Of a stretch of DNA of 64,000 nt, positions 1 through 10,000 are shown piece after piece. The stretch comes from CAYMZZ01 sp964395095. Its GTDB lineage: Bacteria; Bacteroidota; Bacteroidia; Chitinophagales; Chitinophagaceae. The stretch spans positions 1-64,000 of the forward strand of contig CAYMZZ010000009.1 of NCBI GenBank assembly GCA_964395095.1. The letters are read 5' to 3'. The translations under genes and the position numbers were made by a program. Below the pieces are notes generated by a model, which was not told the DNA's origin, did not search any database, and worked only from the letters and a program-made list of their open reading frames with translations. Position 1 is the stretch's first letter. Each line of letters starts with the position of its first letter.

Positions 1-218
1 ACGCAGATTGACACGGATATTTCTCTAAATAAACGAGCACTTTAAATTTCCATGCATCAGCAGACCTGCACTCCTATGATTTGAATACGATGTGGGCACA
101 GGATGTTTAAACGCAACGAACGCTACGAATCCGCAACGAACGCGACAAGATCTTTAGCATACATCGATATTACCCATTATGCGGCAATTCAATACCAGGC
201 AACTACTAAACTGCTTCC

Positions 219-246
219 CCTCACGTCTCACGATTCACGCCTCACG
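219..246. repeat. Heptamer array, family F (CGTGAnn), 4 units
   Basis: On the minus strand four in-phase 7-base units of the form CGTGAnn follow one another. The stop codon of the DUF1801 gene (bases 235-237) lies inside the second unit, so the gene's last residues are encoded by the repeat. The same family occurs at 26821-26869 and, shorter, at 58995-59010. Seen directly; function unknown. Confidence 0.75.
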
Positions 247-627
247 ATACTGCAGCTTCCCTTTCCGCTTTACCAAATTCTGATAGTCCCATTGAATTTC
301 TCTGGATTTTTTCAGCCAGCGCCTCAGGTGGGTTTTCTTCACCTGGTCGGCTGCCGTATATCTTTTCTCCGCCGCCTTAAAGCTGCCCTCTTTCTGCAGG
401 TCTTCTTCTTCAAAGGATTGACCACTCCAAAATAAAAGGCGTATACAATCCTTTAGCTTGCTGTAGCCGACAATGGGATTGCCATCGAGAAACCAGACCG
501 GATGCGCATGCCAAATTTTGCTTTCTGCTTCTTTGAGTACACCGTCAATCTCCTGCGCCAGCAAATCGCAGACTTCGCGATAGCCTTCGGGTTGCTTTTG
601 ATTGTAGGCTTTTATTTCCGAATGCAT
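235..627 (-). CDS. DUF1801 domain protein (YdhG-like)
   Basis: A 130-residue cytosolic protein with the DUF1801 fold pattern: an N-terminal helix region with LAQEIDGVLKEAES, then the segment HPVWFLDGNPIVGYSKLKD around residues 41-60 and a Lys/Arg-rich C-terminal tail. The family is widespread and its biochemical role is not established, so I assign none. It starts 20 bases after the stop of the MerR gene on the same strand, so the two may be co-transcribed. Odd point: the last codons and the stop fall inside a tandem heptamer array, suggesting the original 3' end was altered by the repeat (inference). Confidence 0.8.
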   Translation of the reverse strand: MHSEIKAYNQKQPEGYREVCDLLAQEIDGVLKEAESKIWHAHPVWFLDGNPIVGYSKLKDCIRLLFWSGQSFEEEDLQKEGSFKAAEKRYTAADQVKKTHLRRWLKKSREIQWDYQNLVKRKGKLQYREA

Positions 628-647
628 ATGAGAGGATTGTTGAAGGC

Positions 648-1247
648 CTATAGGGAAGCTTTCAGCTCGAGGAAAAATTCCTTCATCTTCTGCAGCGATT
701 GGATCAGCGCGAATTTCTCTTCGGCCCTTTTATTTTTGCGGAGATAGTCTTTGGCGCCTTCGATGGTGAACTTGCGGCGCCGAAGCAGGTCGTGAATTAG
801 TACCAGGTTCTTGATGTCGACCGGACGGAAATAGCGGTCCCCTTTTTTATTCTTTCGGGGTTTCAGGATGTCGAATTCCGATTCCCAGAAACGGATCAGC
901 GACTGGTTTTCGCCAAACATCCTGGCCACTTCGCCGATGGGGTAATAAGCCTTCTTGAAAAGTTCTTCATCCTCCGGTATATCTACCAGGTCGGCTTTCA
1001 GGGAATTTTCGCGAAGCGAACGGCGGCCACGCGTGGATGCTTTCTTTTCGCGGACAACGATATTCACCCCGGCTGGCTCTTCTACTATTGAATCCGCCGT
1101 TTCATCATCCACCGGGGCTTCCGGCAATTCTTCCTCGCCACTAATAAGCAACTCAGGGATGGATGTCTCCAGTGGAGAATTCTCATCCTGCCTGGTATCG
1201 GCGGCCGGACCAAAATCAAAAGCTATTTGCGTGAGCGGTTTACGCAT
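648..1247 (-). CDS. MerR-family transcriptional regulator with long acidic N-terminus
   Basis: A 199-residue protein. Residues 101-170 form a MerR winged-helix DNA-binding domain (IGEVARMFGENQSLIRFWE, then the wing RKNKKGDRYFRPVDI). The Bacteroidota MerR proteins of this type that I know are around 110-120 residues and often sit next to the M23 peptidase beside alaS. Here the gene is about 18 kb from those genes and has an extra 100-residue, low-complexity acidic N-terminal region. No effector-binding domain is visible after the HTH, only a short helical tail. The target genes cannot be told from the sequence. A TATATTTG box lies only six bases before the ATG, so the mRNA may be leaderless. 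Confidence 0.85.
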   Translation of the reverse strand: MRKPLTQIAFDFGPAADTRQDENSPLETSIPELLISGEEELPEAPVDDETADSIVEEPAGVNIVVREKKASTRGRRSLRENSLKADLVDIPEDEELFKKAYYPIGEVARMFGENQSLIRFWESEFDILKPRKNKKGDRYFRPVDIKNLVLIHDLLRRRKFTIEGAKDYLRKNKRAEEKFALIQSLQKMKEFFLELKASL

Positions 1248-1253
1248 GTGTTA

Positions 1254-1261
1254 CAAATATA
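1254..1261 (-). promoter_or_regulatory. Putative promoter of the MerR gene (TATATTTG)
   Basis: On the minus strand TATATTTG matches the Bacteroidota -7 consensus TAnnTTTG. ATTG lies 19 bases upstream as the -33 element. The box ends six bases before the start codon, so the predicted transcript would have a leader of 0-3 bases. Confidence 0.5.
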
Positions 1262-1352
1262 AGATGCGAGGCCTTCTGCCCAATCCATCAAAACCCGGTA
1301 CAGGCCGGAACAGGGATAAATTGTGGATTACGGTTGGTCCGGTTTACGGGCA

Positions 1353-2096
1353 TCAGAGTATCTCTCTCAGAACCTGCAATGTTTTCAGGCTGCCGAAATC
1401 CTGCACCTGCCAGTTATAATAAAGCTGGTAGGCCTCCAGCAGTCGCCGCCGCGTAAGGTGATGCAGCTTGAATTGCGCCAGTTCCTGTGCCTGTTGCACG
1501 CGCAACAACTGTGCCGTGATGGAGGATAGCTCCTCATCCAGGTAGTTGTGATGACCGGGTGGTTCTTTGCAGAAATTTCCTTCCTGCAGGTCGAGATATG
1601 GATGGCTGATTGAATAATTATCGTGAAAGCGAAACCCGAAGAATACGGGCAAATGCAGGGCGAAGAAAAGGGGGAAATTAGCGGCAACCGTATCTTCTGC
1701 CTGATCCAGATGCAGGAAACAGTCTTCTGCAAAATGATAGAGATCGGGATTGGATTCAGGTTGCTTCAGGCACTTACCCAGCAACTCCACCATAAAAAGC
1801 GCGATCGCATGCCGGGGCACATCGGTAAGCAGGCGGTTGTAGATAAAGCCCCAGCGAAATTCGCGGATGCGTTGCAGTTGCTTGAACTCGTTGTGGTACA
1901 CAACAAGGTCGAGGATAGCGGAGGGTTGAAAAAGATTGGCTTTTCCCTCTCCCTTTCGGGTGCTGACCCTTACACCATTTACCAAATAGCTTTGCACGCC
2001 AAACAGGCTGGTGAGCATGGTCACTACCAGGCTGGTTTCGCCATAGCGCACCGAGCGCAATACGATGCCATGGGTATGGTGCAGTTTTTCGCTCAT
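1353..2096 (-). CDS. recO: DNA repair protein RecO
   Basis: A 247-residue RecO homologue. The N-terminal OB-fold is recognisable (HTHGIVLRSVRYGETSLVV, GVRVSTRKGEGKANLFQP), followed by the helical domain. RecO binds SSB and RecR and loads RecA at gapped DNA. I start at the ATG at 2096 rather than the upstream in-frame codon at 2210, because the extension has no RecO similarity and lies wholly inside porZ. The ATG overlaps the porZ stop as ATGA, indicating translational coupling. As I recall, recO next to porZ is a common arrangement in Bacteroidota. Confidence 0.92.
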   Translation of the reverse strand: MSEKLHHTHGIVLRSVRYGETSLVVTMLTSLFGVQSYLVNGVRVSTRKGEGKANLFQPSAILDLVVYHNEFKQLQRIREFRWGFIYNRLLTDVPRHAIALFMVELLGKCLKQPESNPDLYHFAEDCFLHLDQAEDTVAANFPLFFALHLPVFFGFRFHDNYSISHPYLDLQEGNFCKEPPGHHNYLDEELSSITAQLLRVQQAQELAQFKLHHLTRRRLLEAYQLYYNWQVQDFGSLKTLQVLREIL

Positions 2097-4381
2097 GGAT
2101 GGATGAATACGATTTTTCCGGAGGCATATTCTTTTCCGCCCTCCTCCGTCGCCAGCACAAGGTACACGCCACTCGCAATCTTGCGACCACGATAATCCAG
2201 TCCGTTCCAAACTACCTGTCCGCCGGTGGAAAATGCCTGGTACACCAGCCTTCCATTGATCTCGGTAATTTTTACCAGCGAATTCGCTTTCAATCCCCTG
2301 ATGCCGATGCTTCCTGTGTAACCCGGGGGTACGGGGTTGGGAAATACCTCGATGGATGCCAGCTTGCTGACCGGCCTCGTAGCGCTTCCCCGGAAACTGA
2401 CCAAACCCATCGATGTCGCAAAAAACACTTCTCCTGAAAGGGGAAGAATGGCGATGGAGTGCACGCTGTTGGCTGGCAGGGGGCTATTGGCGGTAGTGAA
2501 ATGTTGCAGGATGGAATCACCCTGAGCCGATACCAGCCAGGCACCATCCTGCGTGCCCACCCATTTGCGGTTAGCGCCATCCGTGGCTATACAAAGAACC
2601 CGCTCATTTTGAAAAAGAAATCCACCGAAATTACCATTTCTTACCACCGGTCGAATGGCCTCGCAACCGTTATTACGAAAAACATCAGCGGCACAGGGAA
2701 TGAAAGCCATGCCATCATTGGTGCCTATCCAGATCTCGCCATTCCTGTCGGCTTCTATTGCCGTTACTTCATTGCCGGGTATATTGCCGGCGCCGGATGA
2801 AAAACTAAGCAGTCGCCAGTTGTCATCCGCATCGGAATTCAAATTGGCACCCTCATTAAACACGAGCAATCCGGCATTACCCGCACCAATCCATTTCTGC
2901 TGGCTGTTGTCGATAACAATACCTGAGACCTGGTTGTTGGCTATGCTGGCGGGTGAACCAAAAGCGTACCATTGGTTATCCTTATCGCGCATGCGAACAA
3001 ACTGGTTGTTGCCGGGATTGCTGATCCAGAGCCGGTCTTCCGTATCAAGAGCGAGCCCCCCCACTTTATAGGATCCCGGTTCTGCGATATCCTCACCCAG
3101 GAAGCCTGAAGCAAATTGCTCCCGCAACCGGCCTTGCTGCCATTGCAAAAGGCCATTGCCATAAGTGCCGGTCCAGATCTCGGCACTATTGTCGTTGGAA
3201 GCAACTGTATGAAGGTCTTCCGTTCCGGAAAGTGCAGGATGACTGTTGAAATTGAAATTTTCCCAGCCGTCTTCATCCAGTTTAAACCAGCCGGCGGGTA
3301 TACCCGCACCGCTATAGTTTTCTACCGTACCGGCACTGGCCAATATTCCATTTCCGGCAGCGCTGATATTCCCATTTGCTATGGTATAGGGTGATGCCGG
3401 GATGATGGATTCAAACTGACCCGCCGCATAGCGCACCAGCCCCTTGAGGCTATCGGCTATCCAGCCCGTATTGCCTTCCCATATCATTTTTTGAGGCCGG
3501 GGAATGGCGTTGTTGTTGCTGATAACCACTTGTGGAGCGCCATCCGTTTGCAGCACCACAATGCGATGACCGCCCGGGTTGGGTTCACAAATGCTGAGCC
3601 GGTTGCCGGAAACGGAAAGGTTCTGTAGCAGGTTCCCGTCTTCATAAAAAACAAACCAACTATTGTCTTCCTTTTTCAAAAGCCGGTTATTCTGCAGGCA
3701 AAGCAGTTGATTGCCGAATACAAATACATCGCGGGTGCTGCCCGCTGCATAAGCACCGGAGGCGGGGAGCAGGGTCCAGTTGGCAAAATTGGCGAGATTG
3801 GCCGCGTTGGCGGGAGCGGCTTTGATGCCTTCTTCCGTGGCGGCGTAAATCGTATCATTGAAGCGCGTAAGCCCGCTAACCAGCAGCTCCGCACCATTAT
3901 TGCCGATGCGCCAGGTTTCGCGAATCTCGGCCCTTTGCGGATCCAGCACCAGCACGCCAATAGCCGTGGAAAGATAGGCGAATCCACCCCATTCCGTTAC
4001 CTGGTATATGCTTTCTCCCGGTAGCTGGTTGCTTTGCAGAATATCGCGCATATTGCGGATGCTGCCTTCGGCAACCAGATCGATATTATTATTGGTGTAA
4101 ACAACAATTAGTGCATTTTGGCTTTCCAGCCGGCGGATCAGCCGGATACCGGTTTCACTTAAGCCACTCAGCTTACTGTAGCGTTCTATATAGTTTTCGG
4201 AAGGGTCATAGGTAAAAAAACTATAAGGTGAGGCTGCAACAACCCTGTTTGAAAGGAAATCAACATCCTGGATGGTATGATAAGGCAAATGATCGCGCCA
4301 TTGCCCCAGGGCAGGAACGGGATCCTGGGCCGGCAGGAGTAAGGAGGAAAGCATGGAAAGGAAAAAACCGATATATCTCAC
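2093..4381 (-). CDS. porZ: Type IX secretion system protein PorZ
   Basis: A 762-residue secreted beta-propeller protein. It has a signal peptide, then the PorZ-type start (LGQWRDHLPYHTIQDV), repeated propeller blades with W-IG/WIA motifs across most of the length (for example EIWIGTNDGMAFIP), and a C-terminal type A sorting-like domain (PNPVPPGYTGSI to the end). In studied species PorZ belongs to the PorU-PorV-PorQ-PorZ attachment complex on the cell surface, which joins T9SS cargo to A-LPS. The start is GTG; a TAATTTTG box ends about four bases upstream. The stop overlaps recO. No other T9SS gene is in the window. Confidence 0.85.
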   Translation of the reverse strand: MRYIGFFLSMLSSLLLPAQDPVPALGQWRDHLPYHTIQDVDFLSNRVVAASPYSFFTYDPSENYIERYSKLSGLSETGIRLIRRLESQNALIVVYTNNNIDLVAEGSIRNMRDILQSNQLPGESIYQVTEWGGFAYLSTAIGVLVLDPQRAEIRETWRIGNNGAELLVSGLTRFNDTIYAATEEGIKAAPANAANLANFANWTLLPASGAYAAGSTRDVFVFGNQLLCLQNNRLLKKEDNSWFVFYEDGNLLQNLSVSGNRLSICEPNPGGHRIVVLQTDGAPQVVISNNNAIPRPQKMIWEGNTGWIADSLKGLVRYAAGQFESIIPASPYTIANGNISAAGNGILASAGTVENYSGAGIPAGWFKLDEDGWENFNFNSHPALSGTEDLHTVASNDNSAEIWTGTYGNGLLQWQQGRLREQFASGFLGEDIAEPGSYKVGGLALDTEDRLWISNPGNNQFVRMRDKDNQWYAFGSPASIANNQVSGIVIDNSQQKWIGAGNAGLLVFNEGANLNSDADDNWRLLSFSSGAGNIPGNEVTAIEADRNGEIWIGTNDGMAFIPCAADVFRNNGCEAIRPVVRNGNFGGFLFQNERVLCIATDGANRKWVGTQDGAWLVSAQGDSILQHFTTANSPLPANSVHSIAILPLSGEVFFATSMGLVSFRGSATRPVSKLASIEVFPNPVPPGYTGSIGIRGLKANSLVKITEINGRLVYQAFSTGGQVVWNGLDYRGRKIASGVYLVLATEEGGKEYASGKIVFIHP

Positions 4382-4385
4382 CCTT

Positions 4386-4393
4386 CAAAATTA
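4386..4393 (-). promoter_or_regulatory. Putative -7 box before porZ (TAATTTTG)
   Basis: A perfect TAnnTTTG match on the minus strand, four bases before the GTG start of porZ. No good -33 element is seen 19 bases upstream. If used, the transcript would be leaderless. Confidence 0.35.
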
Positions 4394-4506
4394 GGGAATG
4401 ACCCATTAGCCCTCCCGCTTTCGTCATTTTTGTGTTTCTTTGCAGCGCCCGCTTTCCGGGTTTTTTTGTTTCCCTTCCTCTGCAGGAGGTGTTCAACAGC
4501 TAATCT

Positions 4507-6861
4507 ATGTGGCGTAAATTAGGACAGCAGATTCTCCGATACCGTTTTCCATTATTAGTCGTCGTTTTACTGGCTTCGGCCTTTATGGCCTGGCAGGCAT
4601 CGCAGGTGCAGCTCAGCTATGAGTTCAGCAAAGCCATTCCATCTAACCATCCGGCCAATATTACCTACCAGGAGTTTCGGGCAAAATATGGACAGGATGG
4701 GAACCTGCTGGTGGTGGGTATTCAAACGGAGAATTTGTTTGAGAAAGGCCTGTTCAACGAATACACGGCCCTGCTGCAGCGGCTGAAAAAATCGTATGGT
4801 GTTACGGATGTGATAGCCGCCCCATCGGCGGTGAATCTGAAAAAGGATCCATTTACGGAGAAGCTCAACGCCGTGCCGGTCTTTCCCGAATCGATCGCCA
4901 ACCAGGCGACCCTCGACAGCCTGAGCCGTGTTTTTTATAGTCTTCCATTTTATCGGGGCTTGTTATATAACCCTTCCACCGGTGCCTGGATGATGGGGGT
5001 GAGTGTAGACAAGGAGCTGATGAATACCAAAAAGCGCAACGATGTCGTGAAGGGGATAAGGGATGAAGTGGCAAAGTTTGAGGATCGTACCGGCCAAAAG
5101 GTTTACCTGAGTGGTTTGCCGCTAATTCGAACGGAAATGGCCACGCGTATAGCGGATGAAATGAAGTGGTTCCTGCTGGGCAGTGTCTTGCTGTCGGCCC
5201 TCATCCTGCTCTTGTTTTTTCGTTCTTTCAGCGCCATGCTGTTATCGCTCGGGGTGGTTATTCTGGGAGTCATCTGGACCATGGGTACCATGCAACTGAT
5301 GGGGTATAAGATCACTTTGTTAACGGCCCTGATTCCGCCGTTAATTGTGGTGATTGGTATTCCCAACTGCATTTATTTTCTCAATAAATATCATACGGCC
5401 TATAATGATTGTGGCAACCGCCACGATGCCCTGGTAACCATGGTGGGGCGCATGGGTATCGTGACCCTTTTCTGCAATCTTGCGGCGGCGATTGGTTTTG
5501 CCGTATTCGCGCTCACCAAAAGCGAGATATTGCAGGAGTTTGGTGTTGTTGCCGGCATCAATATCATGGTGCTGTTCCTGATATCGCTGGTGGTGATCCC
5601 GGTGATACTAAGTTTGTTGCCCCCTCCGCGATCGCGGCACGTACGTTATTTGCAGAATCCAAGGCTCAACCGCTGGCTGGCCAGGCTGGAGCGCTGGTCG
5701 CTCAATCATCGGAAGTTGATTTATGGCATCACGGCAGTTTGTATGATGGTGGCCATCGCGGGTATATTCCGTCTCAAAAGTGTAGGGTTTATAGTAGATG
5801 ATCTTCCGCAAACAGATAAGATCTATACCGACCTGAAATTTTTTGAACGCAATTTTGAGGGGGTGATGCCGCTTGAAATACTGGTGAGGACCAATAACAA
5901 GGCTGGTATTATCCGCGACCTCGAAGGATTGAAGCGAATTGATTCGCTATCGCAGAGTATAGGCGCAAGGCCCGAAATGGCCAGGCCACTCAGCATTGTG
6001 GAAGGATTGAAATTTGCCAAGCAGGCCTATTTCGAAGGCGACTCGGCTAATTACAGCATGCCGAGCCAGTTCGATTTGCCAGCTATGGCGCAATACCTGC
6101 GTTTCAGAGGAAATGAAGAAGCCAAAGCCAATAGTTTTTCGAAACTGGTATCCAGTTTTATGGACAGTGCCCGCCAGGAGGCGCGTATCAGTATTAATAT
6201 GGCCGATGTGGGAAGCAACCAATTGCCCTTGTTGCTCGATACAATTAAACAGCGGGCCGACCAGCTCTTTGATACCAGCCGCTATTCGGTGCAGATGACG
6301 GGTACCAGCATTACATTTCTGGAGGGGAGCAGTTTTATTATCAATGGACTGAAAGAAAGTATTTTTTGGGCCTTCCTGCTGATCACCCTATGTATGCTTT
6401 ATCTGTTTAAATCCACCCGCATATTGGTATGCTCCCTTATTCCCAACCTGATTCCACTGGTTATTACGGCAGGGGTAATGGGATGGGTAGGCGTGCCGTT
6501 AAAGCCATCCACAGTTTTGGTATTTAGTGTGGCGCTCGGTATTGCTATAGATATCACTATTCGCTTTTTGATTAACTATAAGCAGGAATTACCCCTTCAT
6601 CAGTTCAACAAAAAGCGGACGGTGATTGAAACCATCTATAGTACAGGTATCAGCATCATTTATACCTCTTTAGTGCTCATCGCAGGATTTATCATCTTCA
6701 GTTTCAGCGGCTTCGGTGGCACTCAGGCCCTTGGCTGGCTCACTTCTCTCACCCTGGTAACGGCTACCTGTACCAACCTGGTATTGTTGCCGGCATTGCT
6801 AATTACCATGGGAGGGTCAAAAAAAGAAAAAGAAGAGTCCCCAGCGCAGCAGATAGCGTAG
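4507..6861 (+). CDS. MMPL/RND-family exporter
   Basis: A 784-residue inner-membrane protein of the RND superfamily, MMPL/SSD type. TM1 is near residues 15-32, a periplasmic loop follows, then a block of five or six helices around 220-375 and a mirrored second half (loop 430-620, helices 620-770). The duplicated 6+6 layout fits a single-subunit exporter. Substrates for this branch include lipids, hopanoids or sterols in other taxa, but nothing here fixes the cargo. The gene stands alone, divergent from porZ, with no adaptor or outer-membrane channel beside it. Confidence 0.85.
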   Translation: MWRKLGQQILRYRFPLLVVVLLASAFMAWQASQVQLSYEFSKAIPSNHPANITYQEFRAKYGQDGNLLVVGIQTENLFEKGLFNEYTALLQRLKKSYGVTDVIAAPSAVNLKKDPFTEKLNAVPVFPESIANQATLDSLSRVFYSLPFYRGLLYNPSTGAWMMGVSVDKELMNTKKRNDVVKGIRDEVAKFEDRTGQKVYLSGLPLIRTEMATRIADEMKWFLLGSVLLSALILLLFFRSFSAMLLSLGVVILGVIWTMGTMQLMGYKITLLTALIPPLIVVIGIPNCIYFLNKYHTAYNDCGNRHDALVTMVGRMGIVTLFCNLAAAIGFAVFALTKSEILQEFGVVAGINIMVLFLISLVVIPVILSLLPPPRSRHVRYLQNPRLNRWLARLERWSLNHRKLIYGITAVCMMVAIAGIFRLKSVGFIVDDLPQTDKIYTDLKFFERNFEGVMPLEILVRTNNKAGIIRDLEGLKRIDSLSQSIGARPEMARPLSIVEGLKFAKQAYFEGDSANYSMPSQFDLPAMAQYLRFRGNEEAKANSFSKLVSSFMDSARQEARISINMADVGSNQLPLLLDTIKQRADQLFDTSRYSVQMTGTSITFLEGSSFIINGLKESIFWAFLLITLCMLYLFKSTRILVCSLIPNLIPLVITAGVMGWVGVPLKPSTVLVFSVALGIAIDITIRFLINYKQELPLHQFNKKRTVIETIYSTGISIIYTSLVLIAGFIIFSFSGFGGTQALGWLTSLTLVTATCTNLVLLPALLITMGGSKKEKEESPAQQIA

Positions 6862-7023
6862 GCTACTTGTCTAAATTCACGGACTAGTTATTGAACAATC
6901 TGGAATTTCTCCTGTTTTGAGGCTTAATGGCCAATATCCGGACGGGATTTCAGACAGAGATTCAGTAAATTGCCTGTCGAAACCTGTAAAGGGTTACGGC
7001 TTAATTAGATACTAAAACACTAA

Positions 7024-10000
7024 ATGCACATGAGAAAACTGTTAGCGACGCTAACGGCTTTCCTGCTTTGCGCGGGAACGTTGTTGGCTCAAAGAACCGT
7101 TACCGGTAGAGTGACGGACGACAAGGGAGCTCCCATTCCCAATGTGTCGGTTGTAGTAAGAGGTACACCCACCGGCACCGTAACAAAAGCAGATGGAACA
7201 TTCTCTCTCACCGTTCCAGCCAATGCCAGACAATTAGAAATCAGTTCACTTGGATTTACCACACAGACCATTGACCTGGGAACAGCGTCAACTTACAATG
7301 TTTCCATGGCGACTTCTGGCGCCAGCGATCTGGAGGAAGTGGTAGTAACTGGTATCAGCCGGGTAAAGAAATCCCAGTTTGCCGGTGCGGCCAATAAGAT
7401 TGCCGCCAAGGAAATTGAAAACAGACCGGTTGGTTCTTTCGACCAACTCTTCCAGGGCCGTGCCCCTGGTGTGTTAGCCTTAACAGGTTCTGGTCAGCCG
7501 GGTCAGCCCACGAATGTGATCATTCGCGGTACCAGCTCTGTATCTGGTGGTACTACTCCATTGTATATTGTGGATGGTATTCCAGTGGAAGCAGGTGTGT
7601 TCCAATCGCTGAACCCTAACGACTTTGCTTCTATTGATATCTTGCGCGATGCCGCCACTACTTCATTATATGGATCCCGTGGTTCTGCCGGTGTTATCGT
7701 GGTAACTACCAAGCGCGGACAATCAGGCAAATTGCAGGTAACTTATGATGGCCAGTTGGGTATCAAGGGTCGCCCGGAATTTGCCTTCCGCCCCATGAAT
7801 ACACAGGAACTGCTGCAGGCCCAGGAAGACTATGGACGTGTTTTGGGCATCGCAGGTAATACCAACATTCCCGGATGGTTTTATTCTCGGAACAACCCCC
7901 GCTATGGTACATTGAGCCCCACACAACAGCAAGCGGCCGATCGTATCCTCGATTCCATTCGTGGTATCAATACCAACTGGGCGGATTATATTTTCCGTCA
8001 GGGAAGTTTCAGCAACCATCAGATCAGCCTATCGGGTGGTACCGGCAAAACGCGGATCTATTCCAGTCTTGGTCTTTATAATGAAGAAGGTACTACCGCG
8101 CGTACTGATATGAAACGTGCTACTTTCCGCAATAATATTGACTATGCAGATGATCGCTTTACACTTGCTGTTTCGAGCATCATCGGTTATACCAAGCGGA
8201 ATTTCCAACAAAGTACCACTACCAACTCCACCGCCAATCCCTTCCTGGTAACCAATATCGCGGTGCCCTATCACCTGCCGTATAAGCCGAATGGCGTAGA
8301 CTACAACACAGGGGTAGGCGCTAAATTTGCGGCCACCAACCAACTGGATCTGACGCGTTATGATCAGAACTACAACGATCAGGTGAAAGTGACACTGGGT
8401 ATGCAGATGGATTACAAGATCACTAACAACCTGAATGTGGGCATCACGGGTGGTGTTGACTTCCGCGAAACGCAGGCCACTAACTACGGCAGCCGTCTCG
8501 CCTTCCTGCGTACGCCGGCCGCCACCAGCAGTATTACCACACTTGCGGGTTTCCAGACGGAAACGCTGAACCGCTTCCTTACTATGAGTGTTAGGCCGAA
8601 TATTACTTACCGCAATACCTTCGCCGACCGTCATGAAATTGAAGTGAGTGCGATTGGAGAATATATTCAGGAAAATGCAAAAGGCTTTAACCTGACGGGT
8701 TTTGGTATTGACCCCCGTACACCCAATACACCAGGTGCCATTCAGCCGGGTAATGCAGGTAACCAGCTTTATATACAGGCAGGTGGTGACAAAGCCAATG
8801 CGGCGATCGCATCAGGTTTGGGAACCCTGCGTTATACATTCGATGACAAATACACCCTTACCGGTTCATTCCGTTATGATGGTTCATCCAAGCTTCCCAA
8901 GAACACGCGCTGGCAGGAATTCTGGAGCGTAGGTGCTATCTGGGATATCACCAAGGAGAACTTCATGCAGAATATCGGATTCATCAACTCACTGCGTTTG
9001 CGTGGTAGTTATGGTGGATCGGGTAACCACAACAACTTCCCCAGCTACTATCTGTATCAGGCCACTTATGGTACTGGCAGCTATTCCGGTTTGCCCACAC
9101 AGGGTGTAACTTATGTAGGTAACCCCAATGCCGTTTGGGAAAGTACCTGGGTACTGAACTTTGGTTTGGACTACGAGCTGTTTAATCGCCGTGTATATGG
9201 TGATTTCAACTGGTACGATAACCGCACCAAGGATCTTTACATAAACAGAAACCTCTCTATCGAGAACACGGGTGGTCAACCAATCGACGTGAATGCGGGT
9301 GAGCTGCAGAATACGGGTATTGAGTGGAACATCAATGCTGAAGTTATTCGCAAGCGCGACTTCGTGTGGACCATCTTTACACAAGGCGCATATAACCGCA
9401 ACCGCCTGTTAAGCCTGGGTGGTGAGCAGCCTTACGAAAGTGGTACTTCATTCCTTCAGGAAGGTCTGCCGCTCGGTTCACACTACGAAGTGGGATGGGC
9501 AGGCGTAGACGCCGCTACCGGACAGCCTTTGTATTATGATCTGGAGGGTAAGGTAACTACCGTGTACAATGCGAGCAATGCCACTACCAATTGGGGTACC
9601 TGGGAAGCTCCCTGGAAAGGTGGTTTTGGTACACGCCTCAATTATAAGAACCTGGAATTGTATGTGCTGTTTTCCTTCCAGGAAGGAGCTTACAAAATGG
9701 ACAACCTCGAGTACTTCGTGGAAAACCCCGTGGGCTTCCTGAGTGGTGGTTATAACCAGTCGGCTGACCTGAATTTCTGGAAACAGCCCGGTGATATTGC
9801 CAGCACACCCAGCCCGGTGTATGGTACCAACTTCTCGTCTAAACTGATCCACAACGCGTCATTCATGCGTTTGCGCGATGTGACCCTTTCATATACTTTG
9901 CCGAACAACCTGCTTAGCAAATTGAAAGTGGTATCACGTGCCAGCGTATATGTTCAGGCCAACAACCTGTTTATCTGGACCAAGTGGAGAGGTATGGACC

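Noticed and set aside
103..435. 110-codon plus-strand frame at the window start
   Set aside because: Overlaps the DUF1801 gene antisense and begins in repeat-like sequence.
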